Of a DNA stretch of 27,851 nt, positions 8,150 to 15,010 are shown in pieces. The notes beneath the pieces were generated by a model. That model was not told where the DNA came from. It ran no database searches and saw nothing but the letters and a program-made list of their open reading frames with translations. The stretch's first letter is position 1, and each line of letters opens with the position of its first letter. Source of the DNA: a virus; the IMG/VR virus record IMGVR_UViG_3300048597_000628, positions 1 to 27,851 of that record, one strand, 5' to 3'. Made by a program: the position numbers and the translations under genes.

Positions 8150-8787
8150 CAAGCCCCCCGGAAGTTCTGCGCATAAAGTTCAGGCAGCCTATCGCGGGCG
8201 CGACGGACGGCTTTTGTGATGTTGAGCCGCTTGCGAATCGTGACGCTGTCGATCCCGACGAACAACGGCACTGAGGTCGTCCGCACACCGCCCCGGGCTG
8301 CCGCCCGGAGCGCTGACAGGGTCACCTTGGCGCGCTTGCCCGTCTTGGTCGCCCGGGTCTTGGCCACCAGCAGTGCCGCCTTCCCCGGCCGTTTCACATA
8401 CTGCAGCGGGCCAACTTCCTTCTGATAGCGCTCCGGTGTCATGCGATACCGGCCAGAGCGCTTCGGCGTCGAGAGTAACGGCACCCACATGCGGGGTCGC
8501 CCGCGGAGCGTGGCGCCCTCCTCGAAGACGCCGGCATAGGGGATCTTGTGAAAGATCTGGGCCGCGGCCTTCAGGCTGGTGCCCTTCTTTGGATAGACAT
8601 TGAGGCGAAGTGCCTTGGTGAACCTGTTGCCCAGGCCCGCGCTCAGGATATTGGCGCGCGCGTCGGACTTGGCCAGTTCGCCCGCTGCCGCGACGGCCGC
8701 CTGCGCTGCCTCCTCGATTGCCTGAGCAGGAACCAGAAATACGCGCTCGAAGATCCCTGGTTCAGAGCGATAGTGGATCCTGCTCAT
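8149..8787 (-). CDS. DUF6441-like phage protein (neck or minor tail)
   Basis: A 212-aa basic protein starting at the ATG at 8785-8787, with AGAGGA eight bases upstream; a longer open frame reaching 8865 lacks support. The central motif IPYAGVFEEGATLRGRPRMW followed by VPL is what I remember as the signature of the DUF6441 phage family. The YAGVFEEGA part also recalls the (Y/F)xxxxExG(T/A) motif of HK97 gp10-type neck or minor tail proteins. N-terminal helices (about 18-55) precede it, and the C-terminus is Lys/Arg-rich. It overlaps the tape measure by ATGA, so both are probably made together. The plus-strand oxidoreductase gene interrupts the operon just upstream of it. Confidence 0.7.
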   Translation of the reverse strand: MSRIHYRSEPGIFERVFLVPAQAIEEAAQAAVAAAGELAKSDARANILSAGLGNRFTKALRLNVYPKKGTSLKAAAQIFHKIPYAGVFEEGATLRGRPRMWVPLLSTPKRSGRYRMTPERYQKEVGPLQYVKRPGKAALLVAKTRATKTGKRAKVTLSALRAAARGGVRTTSVPLFVGIDSVTIRKRLNITKAVRRARDRLPELYAQNFRGA

Positions 8788-8935
8788 CGCTAAATTCCTC
8801 TCGACGATTACATGCTCCCATGCAGCCGCAGATTCTCCGCTGCCATTCAAAGGCGGTGGAGCCAACCTGCGAGAGACAGCTGGTCATCGTTGGCATTTGC
8901 GAAAGGAGGGGTGATTGGCCTAACTTGGAGGTTTG

Positions 8936-10261
8936 GTGTCAGCCAGCGGAATTGAGACAACTATGCAATGCGGATGGATTGCTCAAGCGGGACCCTATCA
9001 GGAGTTTCCTGCACTTGTTGGAGAGCAGACAACCGATTGGCTGATTGTCGGTGGTGGATTCACAGGTCTGGCGGCCGCGCGCGAATTGGCTGAACAATGT
9101 CCTGACGACCGAATTATTCTGATCGAAGCGCAGCGCCTTGCACAGGGTGCTACTGGCAGGAACTCAGGGTTCAACGTCGGCTATGATTTGCCTGACTTTG
9201 CGACAGACACCCCTGGTGAGGCCATGACTAAGTTTCTGGCCCAGGTCGAAATTGACAAGGCTGGCGCGCAAGAGAACCAGCGATTGATCGAGGCTCTCGG
9301 GATCGATTGTGATTTTCATGCCGACGGCTTCTTCTACGCGGTTCATGATCGGACTCGTTTGCGCGAAGCCGAGGCTTATTCCGAAGTGCTGACCCGGGCG
9401 GGCGCAACCACGCGCATCCTGGAAGCGGATGATTGTCGGCAGAGTTTCGGGACCAGTTTCTACACCAGAGCCCTATGGATCGGAGGCGGCGGGAACGGTT
9501 TCCTGCAACCTGCCAAGTTCAGCAAGGGACTTGTGGATCGGCTACCCGCGCAGGTCGAAGTCTATGAATACACACCTGCATTTGGTCTCTATCCTAGAGC
9601 TACCGGCGGAGCAGTCGTTGACGTCGCCAATGGCCGGATCAAGGCAGCCCATGTCATTCTGGCCTTGAATGCCTTTCTGCCGCGGTTCGGTTACAAGAAG
9701 TACCGGATGATGCCGCTGACGCTGACCGCCAGTCTGACGCGCCCTCTGACATCCGAGGAGGACGCACGCATAGGTCATCCGCCGGCCTGGGCTATCCTTT
9801 GTCCGATCAAGGGTGGCACTACGGCACGTCTTACGCCTGATCGGCGGATCCTGATACGGAACACAGCAGAATATCGGCCGCAGGGATTGACGACTGCGGA
9901 AGTCTTGGATCGACGCCCAGTGCACGTCGCCTCATTGCAGCGCCGGTTTCCGTGGTTGACCGCATCGGACATCGAGTTCACGTGGTCAGGCACAATGGCT
10001 GGCAGCCGAGGTTACCGTTTTCTGTTGGACGAGGTTCACCCCGGCGTTTTCCTGACGGGCTGCTGCAACGGTAACGGCATTGCACGTCTTAGCATGTTGG
10101 GCCGTCTTGCAGTGCGAATGGCGCTGGGTGATCAGAGCGCGCTTCTCAGCATCGCTTTGTCCTTAGAAAAGCCAGGACTGTTGCCGCCGGATCCGCTTCT
10201 ACGGATCGGTGTTGCGCTGCGATTTGCGCTGGATCGGATGAGGGCTGCGGAGGAGTTGTAA
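8936..10261 (+). CDS. FAD-dependent oxidoreductase (DAO / PuuB-like), cargo gene
   Basis: A flavoenzyme of about 441 aa in the D-amino-acid oxidase superfamily, which oxidises the C-N bond of an amine or amino acid. An FAD-binding Rossmann motif (WLIVGGGFTG, about 35-44) is followed by an acidic residue ending the second strand (IILIEA). GATGRNSGF (about 71-79) matches the flavin-contact loop of gamma-glutamylputrescine and related oxidases. A C-terminal FAD loop (FLTGCCNGNGIARLSMLG) begins near 372. The length fits a complete enzyme, and the substrate is unknown. GTG at 8936 has GGAGG four bases upstream; TTG at 8933 is too close to that site, and the ATG at 8963 is a plausible alternative with a weaker site. 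The gene lies opposite to the tail operon between chaperone and tape-measure genes, and by eye it is less GC-rich than its neighbours, suggesting acquired cargo. Confidence 0.9.
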   Translation: MSASGIETTMQCGWIAQAGPYQEFPALVGEQTTDWLIVGGGFTGLAAARELAEQCPDDRIILIEAQRLAQGATGRNSGFNVGYDLPDFATDTPGEAMTKFLAQVEIDKAGAQENQRLIEALGIDCDFHADGFFYAVHDRTRLREAEAYSEVLTRAGATTRILEADDCRQSFGTSFYTRALWIGGGGNGFLQPAKFSKGLVDRLPAQVEVYEYTPAFGLYPRATGGAVVDVANGRIKAAHVILALNAFLPRFGYKKYRMMPLTLTASLTRPLTSEEDARIGHPPAWAILCPIKGGTTARLTPDRRILIRNTAEYRPQGLTTAEVLDRRPVHVASLQRRFPWLTASDIEFTWSGTMAGSRGYRFLLDEVHPGVFLTGCCNGNGIARLSMLGRLAVRMALGDQSALLSIALSLEKPGLLPPDPLLRIGVALRFALDRMRAAEEL

Positions 10262-10316
10262 TCTTGGTTAAACTGATCGCACCTCTGATTGCAGGTCGAG
10301 TCACAACTTCAACAGA

Positions 10317-10499
10317 CTACGCGTTGCGACTTAGCGCCTTGTGTTGCCGTTTGACCTCCTTCGCATCGCCACGTGCCGCAAGCGCCTGAAGCGCCAGACT
10401 GTCGGCCTTCTCCTGTGACTCCCGCGCGTGTGCGACCCTCACGAATCCCGCAATCTGCCGGGGCGTGTAGCCCCAGACATCACCGGATGCATGCCCCAT
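10317..10499 (-). CDS. tail assembly chaperone, T part of the G/GT pair
   Basis: The open frame runs 60 aa from an ATG at 10497-10499 (MGHASGDVWGYTPRQIAGFV), but it stays open upstream in the same frame to about 10659, inside the preceding gene. The upstream reading AELAEAIEALIAMGH continues the helix naturally. It lies in the -1 frame relative to the G-like gene. This layout matches phage lambda, where G and T are joined by -1 frameshifting to make GT. Here the fusion would be about 203 aa. The motif W-x-Y-T-P-R-Q followed by a charged helix (ARESQEKADSL, AARGDAKEVKRQ) matches tail-chaperone C-terminal parts as I remember them. It may not be translated alone, since no good ribosome-binding site precedes the ATG. 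Confidence 0.7.
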   Translation of the reverse strand: MGHASGDVWGYTPRQIAGFVRVAHARESQEKADSLALQALAARGDAKEVKRQHKALSRNA

Positions 10500-10513
10500 G
10501 GCAATGAGCGCCT

Positions 10514-10927
10514 CTATGGCTTCGGCAAGCTCGGCTCCGGCATCCCGGAACCGCCGCCGCCTGCGGGTTTCAGCCCCATCCGCGACAGCTTGTCGACGAA
10601 AGGGCCAATGCCCTGCGGCATTGTGAGCATCATGATGGCGGCTAGAAGTTCGGCCTGGTCATCTAGGCCCAGACGACCCGCTGCTGCCTCTGCCTGGGTG
10701 TCACCCACCTGACCGCAGCCAGCGGCGATCACGGCTGAAACAATGTCACCGCCCAGCGCCAGAAGTTGGTCCAGTCCCACCTCCCGGCCAGAGATCAAGG
10801 CACGGAGTTCCGGGAAACGCAGCAGAAGCTGCGCCAATCCCTTGGCCGACACCCCCGTGACTTCAACAGGGTGACCACGAACTGTTACGGTCTGAGTCAG
10901 CGGTGCGATATCGAGAAGGCCTACCAT
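10514..10927 (-). CDS. tail assembly chaperone, G-like
   Basis: A 137-aa protein starting at the ATG at 10925-10927, with AAGGA seven bases upstream, 16 bases after the tail-tube stop. It keeps the tape measure soluble while the tube polymerises around it. The sequence is helical (LAQLLLRFPELRALISG, IVSAVIAAGCG, ELLAAIMMLTMPQ) and ends in a Gly/Pro-rich tail, close in length to lambda G (140 aa). A canonical slippery heptamer CCCTTTC sits in frame at codons 109-110. Frameshifting there would fuse residues 1-110 to the downstream T part. The position between tail tube and tape measure is the standard one for this gene. Confidence 0.8.
   Translation of the reverse strand: MVGLLDIAPLTQTVTVRGHPVEVTGVSAKGLAQLLLRFPELRALISGREVGLDQLLALGGDIVSAVIAAGCGQVGDTQAEAAAGRLGLDDQAELLAAIMMLTMPQGIGPFVDKLSRMGLKPAGGGGSGMPEPSLPKP
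10598..10604 (-). promoter_or_regulatory. candidate -1 ribosomal frameshift site (CCCTTTC)
   Basis: On the minus strand the bases read C_CCT_TTC in the frame of the G-like gene, an exact X_XXY_YYZ slippery heptamer. It lies inside the interval (about 10517-10659) where both the 0 and -1 frames are open. Slippage yields 110 + 93 residues (203 aa), ending at the TAG at 10317-10319. A downstream GC-rich Gly/Pro-coding stretch could form a stimulatory structure, but this was not computed. Confidence 0.55.
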
Positions 10928-10943
10928 TTCAAGGTCCTTTCTA

Positions 10944-11717
10944 TCAGGCTGCAGCGATCACGGCTGCCGTTGCAGCTGACGTCGCCGTTGCGGATCCCGC
11001 GGCATTGGTGGCGGTGATGGAGATACTCAGGGCATCGCCGACGTCCCCGGTGGCCGGCGTATAGGTGGCACCAGTAGCGCCAGAGATGTTCACGCCGGCG
11101 TTCTTCCACTGGTAGGTGAAGACGGGGGTGCCACTCCACTCGCCAACAATGGCTACCAGCGGCTCGCCCTCCTGGGCGATGCCGGCAATCGACGGCAGGA
11201 CAGTATTGACGGGGACGCTCTCACCGAGGGCGGTGATAGTCCCGAAAGACCCACCTGCGATCAGGACGTCACCCGTGAGCTCGATGGTCCCCCACTCATC
11301 AGACAGCAGCGAGATCGAGGACGAGGGCACAAACTCGACTGCCGGGAAGACCCACTCGTATTTCGGACCCACTTCATTGGTTCCGGTAAACTTGAGGGAC
11401 CCCTTGATCGCGTTGCTGTCGAAGATTTCGGTGATGCTCTGGCCGCCGACGATGGCATTGGTGCCGAGAACCGCCAATGCAATATTGTCGCGCGTCCACT
11501 CGTCAAGCACCAGGCGGACGGTGCCAGACTTTTGGATCACGATGGACTTGTCCTTGGTGCGCACACCTTCGCGTGACGAGAAGTGGTCAAGTTTCTCGAG
11601 TTCCGGGGTAAACTCGAACTCCGTGCAGTTGCCCATGTCGGCATAGGCACCAGCACCATCCTTCTGGAAGGAGACGATCCCCTTGCCGACGGTGTAGTTG
11701 TTGATCGATGCAGTCAT
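10944..11717 (-). CDS. major tail tube protein with C-terminal Ig-like domain
   Basis: A 257-aa protein starting at the ATG at 11715-11717. Residues 1 to about 168 have the layout of a siphovirus tail tube subunit, rich in beta strands, with a conserved-looking core (EFTPELEKLDHFSS, KSGTVRLVLDEWTRDNIALA, and a closing strand near GTIELTGDVLIAG). Residues about 173-255 form a bacterial Ig-like domain with the typical pattern EWSGTPVFTYQWKNAG, ISGATGATYTPATGDVGD and ITATNAAGSATA. Such appended Ig domains, as on lambda gpV, decorate the outside of the tail and are thought to help bind cell-surface sugars weakly. The chaperone gene follows directly. Confidence 0.9.
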   Translation of the reverse strand: MTASINNYTVGKGIVSFQKDGAGAYADMGNCTEFEFTPELEKLDHFSSREGVRTKDKSIVIQKSGTVRLVLDEWTRDNIALAVLGTNAIVGGQSITEIFDSNAIKGSLKFTGTNEVGPKYEWVFPAVEFVPSSSISLLSDEWGTIELTGDVLIAGGSFGTITALGESVPVNTVLPSIAGIAQEGEPLVAIVGEWSGTPVFTYQWKNAGVNISGATGATYTPATGDVGDALSISITATNAAGSATATSAATAAVIAAA

Positions 11718-11802
11718 ATGTGGGCTCTATCTGAGGGATATGCCGTCTCACGACGGGGGTTCACGCCTTGCCCAAGGGCCCGGAAGGCAGGAAGTATGGC
11801 GG

Positions 11803-12252
11803 TCAGAGCTCGTCCGGCCGCAGGATGTAGGAGAAGGTGAAGGAAAGGCCCATCTCGGCTTCCATATTGCGGCCGCGGGCGAGGCCGGTAGCGCAGCCCT
11901 CGTAGCGGACGTCGCCATTGCTGCCGACAATCCCGGCCAGTTCTGGATCCGTCAGCACCGCCTTGAGGAAGGCCGCCCTGAATCCATTGATGGCCGTGCC
12001 GACATCTTCCGGCTTGGCGCCCAGCATCAGGTAGATCTCCGGGGTCATGCCGACCCGCCGCGGGGCATTGGGCCGCCGCGCGTTCCCTGAAGGATCTGCA
12101 TCATCGGCCGCCTCGTCAGCGTCAAGAATCACGATACAGGGCCGCTGCCGATCGCTGATTTCGTCCTTGTTACGAAAGGCTGCGACAAGACCGGGCACAG
12201 TCTGAGCGATGCCCAGCAATCGAACCAGGATCAGTTCCCGCCTGTCGGTCAT
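11803..12252 (-). CDS. tail terminator / minor tail protein candidate
   Basis: A 149-aa protein starting at the ATG at 12250-12252, overlapping the previous stop by ATGA. It begins with a helix (ELILVRLLGIAQTVPGLVAA), followed by a strand (PCIVILDADEAAD), a Pro/Arg-rich loop, a helix-rich middle (GTAINGFRAAFLKAVL) and a C-terminal strand (EMGLSFTFSYIL). This alpha/beta layout and the position immediately before the tail tube fit a tail terminator of the gpU type, which caps the finished tube. I infer this mainly from gene order; no diagnostic motif is visible. Confidence 0.6.
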   Translation of the reverse strand: MTDRRELILVRLLGIAQTVPGLVAAFRNKDEISDRQRPCIVILDADEAADDADPSGNARRPNAPRRVGMTPEIYLMLGAKPEDVGTAINGFRAAFLKAVLTDPELAGIVGSNGDVRYEGCATGLARGRNMEAEMGLSFTFSYILRPDEL

Positions 12253-12596
12253 GCGGTGTCCTCGACCAAGAACAGGTAGAGTTCACCCTCAGTCTCACCA
12301 GACGGCGCCGGTTTCGGCATCGTCGCCTTGACTTGCCAGGCCCGATCTCCCAGCACCAGCCGGGCGCCTTCCAGATCGGCCGCGTCAAATCCCTTCTCCG
12401 CCAGATCTGCCACACGCAGGGTCACGGCTGGCCGGATGGTCTTGACGTCGATGGACGAGGCATCAGCGACTTCGACGCCGGTGGTCTGGTCGATTACGGT
12501 CAGCTCGACTCTGTCGCCATAGAGGCAGTTGAAAGTCGCCTGCACCCCGAATACCCGATAGATCGGGGCATAGAGGAGCGATGCGAAATCGATCAT
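12249..12596 (-). CDS. head-tail connector / head-closure candidate
   Basis: A protein of about 115 aa. I take the ATG at 12594-12596 (MIDFASLLYAPIYRVFGVQA); a TTG at 12606-12608 would add four residues. After a short helix it reads as a beta barrel (ATFNCLYGDRVELTVIDQTT, VTLRVADLAE, GARLVLGDRAWQVKAT) and closes with a strand (GELYLFLVED). Small beta-barrel proteins in this place, between head genes and the tail terminator, are typically head-closure or attachment proteins of the lambda FII or SPP1 gp16 kind. The family is not recognised with certainty. It overlaps the next gene by four bases. Confidence 0.6.
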   Translation of the reverse strand: MIDFASLLYAPIYRVFGVQATFNCLYGDRVELTVIDQTTGVEVADASSIDVKTIRPAVTLRVADLAEKGFDAADLEGARLVLGDRAWQVKATMPKPAPSGETEGELYLFLVEDTA

Positions 12597-12636
12597 GCTG
12601 ATACTCAAAGGTCCCAGAAGAAGGCGGCAGAACGCT

Positions 12637-12807
12637 TCAGGTATTAATCACAGTCCTGCGTCCGGTCGGCAGGGCCATCGGCAGATCGGTCACACCAGAT
12701 ATGATCATAAGCCGAACACTGGACAGGCGTGTCTGTGTTTCAGTCGCTGGCGAACTTGTCTCCGCCACGACAAGGTTCGACGTGGTCACCCGGATCGTAT
12801 CGGCCAT
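12637..12807 (-). CDS. very small phage protein, unknown function
   Basis: A 56-aa reading frame from the ATG at 12805-12807, which overlaps the TGA of the preceding LamG-like gene (ATGA), to the TGA at 12637-12639. It reads MADTIRVTTSNLVVAETS and ends with TGRRTVINT, with alternating hydrophobic residues that suggest two or three beta strands. The tight start-stop overlap, identical to other joins in this operon, and the fact that it otherwise leaves a 210-base hole, are the evidence that it is real. It could be a small virion or connector accessory. Confidence 0.6.
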   Translation of the reverse strand: MADTIRVTTSNLVVAETSSPATETQTRLSSVRLMIISGVTDLPMALPTGRRTVINT

Positions 12808-13919
12808 CAGACAAACTCCACGCCAAACTCCGACGCCTCGATGTTGGCCTTTGACCAGGCGGCACCGGTTGCCGGGTTGAGCCCGTAAAAATCATCGGCC
12901 TTCACGTAGGCCGTTGTCGCGGCCTTGGCAGCACCATTGCGGTCCGTGCCGCCGCTATCCTTCAGCCTGTTGCGCCAGGCTTGCGTGCCGCTGTCGATCC
13001 TGGCGACACTCTCGACCTGAACGCCGATGATGCTGGCAGGTGTCCAGCCAATGCCGGTGTTTTTGTAGTAATCAATCCGACCGGAGGTATTCTGCTCAAC
13101 GTAGGATACATCATCATCCTGAGTTGCATCATCGACCGCCACAAAGTTGGCACCCGCATTCGGCACCCATTGCGACAGCGCCCCATCGGCGGTCGGTAGC
13201 ACCCGGCGTAGACGATGTTCGCCCGGCAGATGGCCGGTGAAGTCAGTGCCACTGTCATCCCAGATGATCAGGTCGTCGATCCACAGCAGATTGCCGCCAT
13301 TGCCGGCCGTGCTGTTCGAATTGCAGCCGGCAATCACGACGCGGTCGAAGCTGTCGATGTCGCCAGTCACGGCATCCGAAGTATCTCCATTGACGACCGT
13401 CTGCTCCGTGGCCTCGACGCCATCGACCCACATCCGGGCGTTTCCACTGGTCGTGTTGACCTGCAGGGCCGTCTCGACGTGATGCCAGTTCCCATCATTG
13501 ATGCCGCGCGTCCTGGTGGGAGGCCGACCGGAGACCATCTGGCCGGTGGCCTGCGCGTCGTCAAACCGGGTGTGATAGAGGCCATTGCTGCCGGCGAAGC
13601 CGAAGTCATAGCCCCAGTGGCTGTAGAAGCGATCCGGTGTTCCGTTCCGCAGCTGCAGGATGGGCCGCGTGCCAGTGACCGAGAAGCCGGTCAGCAGGCA
13701 GCGGACGTGATAGGCCATCCGCAAGGTACTCCCCGCGGCCGGCGCCTGCTTCAAGAGCCGGATATGCCCGGTCGAGAGCGCCGCCGCGCGTGCCGCACCG
13801 CCGCCAAAGCGTCCCGCCGCCGGCTCATAGGTGCCGCCACCGCTAATATAGCCACCGGCGGCCCGATACTTCGCCGTGGTGTCATAGCCATCGAAGTGCT
13901 CGCAGAAGAGCAGCGCCAT
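12807..13919 (-). CDS. LamG/ConA-like lectin-domain virion protein (second paralogue)
   Basis: A 370-aa protein, clearly a paralogue of the gene before it: both begin MALLF(A/C)E(G/H)FDG. Both share W-H-H-V-E (Trp145 here), T-T-S-G, W-V-D-G-V, G-D-T-S-D-A, D-D-x-I-I-W-D-D, H-R-x-R-x-V-L-P and V-D-D-x-x-x-D-x-D-x-S-Y. The first 230 residues have the look of a concanavalin A/LamG jelly roll (NWHHVETALQ, ARMWVDGVEA, LLWIDDLIIWDD), a fold used to bind sugars or surface proteins. The C-terminal 140 residues form a second conserved part of unknown role. The two genes share one base (TGATG). They are probably virion adhesins or decorations; the exact location on the particle is unknown. Confidence 0.8.
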   Translation of the reverse strand: MALLFCEHFDGYDTTAKYRAAGGYISGGGTYEPAAGRFGGGAARAAALSTGHIRLLKQAPAAGSTLRMAYHVRCLLTGFSVTGTRPILQLRNGTPDRFYSHWGYDFGFAGSNGLYHTRFDDAQATGQMVSGRPPTRTRGINDGNWHHVETALQVNTTSGNARMWVDGVEATEQTVVNGDTSDAVTGDIDSFDRVVIAGCNSNSTAGNGGNLLWIDDLIIWDDSGTDFTGHLPGEHRLRRVLPTADGALSQWVPNAGANFVAVDDATQDDDVSYVEQNTSGRIDYYKNTGIGWTPASIIGVQVESVARIDSGTQAWRNRLKDSGGTDRNGAAKAATTAYVKADDFYGLNPATGAAWSKANIEASEFGVEFV

Positions 13920-15010
13920 CAGGTCACCCGCTCGAAGCCGACCTCAAGTCCGGCCAGCAGCTTGGCGCAGGTCCAGCGGGAACCGGTGAGAGGGTCGCGG
14001 ATCAATTCCAGGCGCTCGGCCCGATACATCGGGTCCACGTTCATGGTCGTGCCATTGAGGGTGAGACCGCCGCGCGTTGCCTTGATCCGACCGGTGTGGG
14101 CTAGGAGACCTTCCCGACGTACCAGGGCCTCGGCATAGACACCGTAGATCTCCGTGGGGTTGAAGGGGATGGTGTTGAACCGGAACATGTCTTCGCCGAC
14201 TGCCGTGGCGTAATTGTAGGATGTATCCTTGTCGCGAATGACGTCATCGACGTTCTCGACGTTCGTACCCGACAGCGGCGCGAAATCATTCACGCTGCCA
14301 TTGGTGTCCGGAAGGACCGTGCGGATGCGATGCCGGTCGGTGAGGCGGCCTGCGAATTCGCTGCCCTCATCATCCCAGATGATGACATCATCCATGTAGG
14401 TGCCGGTATTCCCGCTGTTCGCACAGGACCCACAGAGCAGCACATGATCCATCACGGAGAAATCACCGCTTGCTGCGTCGCTGGTGTCGCCCGTGAAGCT
14501 GATGTCGGCAACACCATCTACCCAGGCCCGGACCGTGCCAGAGGTTGTCCCGATCAAAAACTCAACCTCGACGTGGTGCCAGGCATTGTCACCCAGCGGG
14601 GTGGTGCCGATTGCGGCCTGGCCAGGGCTTGACGCATCATCGAACTTCCGGACACTCAGATACACATTGGGCTGGGTTCCAAGAAGATACAGGTTCCACC
14701 AGCGGGTTGTAGCGTTGAGCGCCCCGATAAGGTTGAAAAACGGCCGCCAGACCGTGGTGCTGAAGACGGCCGCACCACTGCCGAAGGTCCGGATCCAGAA
14801 GGCGGTCCGGATGAGAGATCCCACCGGCGGCCGGGTCAGGCCGAAGGCCATGCCGCCAGAAAGATCAGACCCAACAAGGCATCCATCTCCCCAGTTGCTG
14901 AGGGTGTTCGCGGATCCCAGTGCCGCACCGGAATTGATGCTGCGTGTCGCATTTGCGAGATCGCTGCCGCTGGACCAGCCGTCAAAGCCTTCGGCAAAGA
15001 GCAACGCCAT
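13919..15010 (-). CDS. LamG/ConA-like lectin-domain virion protein (first paralogue)
   Basis: A 363-aa protein starting one base inside the stop of the collagen-like fibre gene (TGATG). The N-terminal part resembles a LamG-like jelly roll: [12 protein letters not shown], then NAWHHVEVEFLIGTTSG (Trp144), VRAWVDGVAD and TYMDDVIIWDDEGSEF. The C-terminal part begins around HRIRTVLPD and ends near residue 363. It is homologous over nearly its whole length to the following gene, with the strongest match in the second half, so the pair probably arose by tandem duplication and then diverged. A role in binding host surface glycans is inferred from the fold and from the neighbouring fibre gene. Confidence 0.8.
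   Translation of the reverse strand: MALLFAEGFDGWSSGSDLANATRSINSGAALGSANTLSNWGDGCLVGSDLSGGMAFGLTRPPVGSLIRTAFWIRTFGSGAAVFSTTVWRPFFNLIGALNATTRWWNLYLLGTQPNVYLSVRKFDDASSPGQAAIGTTPLGDNAWHHVEVEFLIGTTSGTVRAWVDGVADISFTGDTSDAASGDFSVMDHVLLCGSCANSGNTGTYMDDVIIWDDEGSEFAGRLTDRHRIRTVLPDTNGSVNDFAPLSGTNVENVDDVIRDKDTSYNYATAVGEDMFRFNTIPFNPTEIYGVYAEALVRREGLLAHTGRIKATRGGLTLNGTTMNVDPMYRAERLELIRDPLTGSRWTCAKLLAGLEVGFERVT

Noticed and set aside
8868-8930. Promoter for the oxidoreductase gene using TTGGCA and TAACTT
   Set aside because: The two boxes are 25 bases apart, far from the usual 16-18, so I do not call a promoter.
12807-15010. Diversity-generating retroelement with a duplicated lectin target
   Set aside because: No reverse transcriptase, accessory gene or template-variable repeat pair is visible; the duplicated proteins are LamG-like and diverged evenly rather than at adenines.
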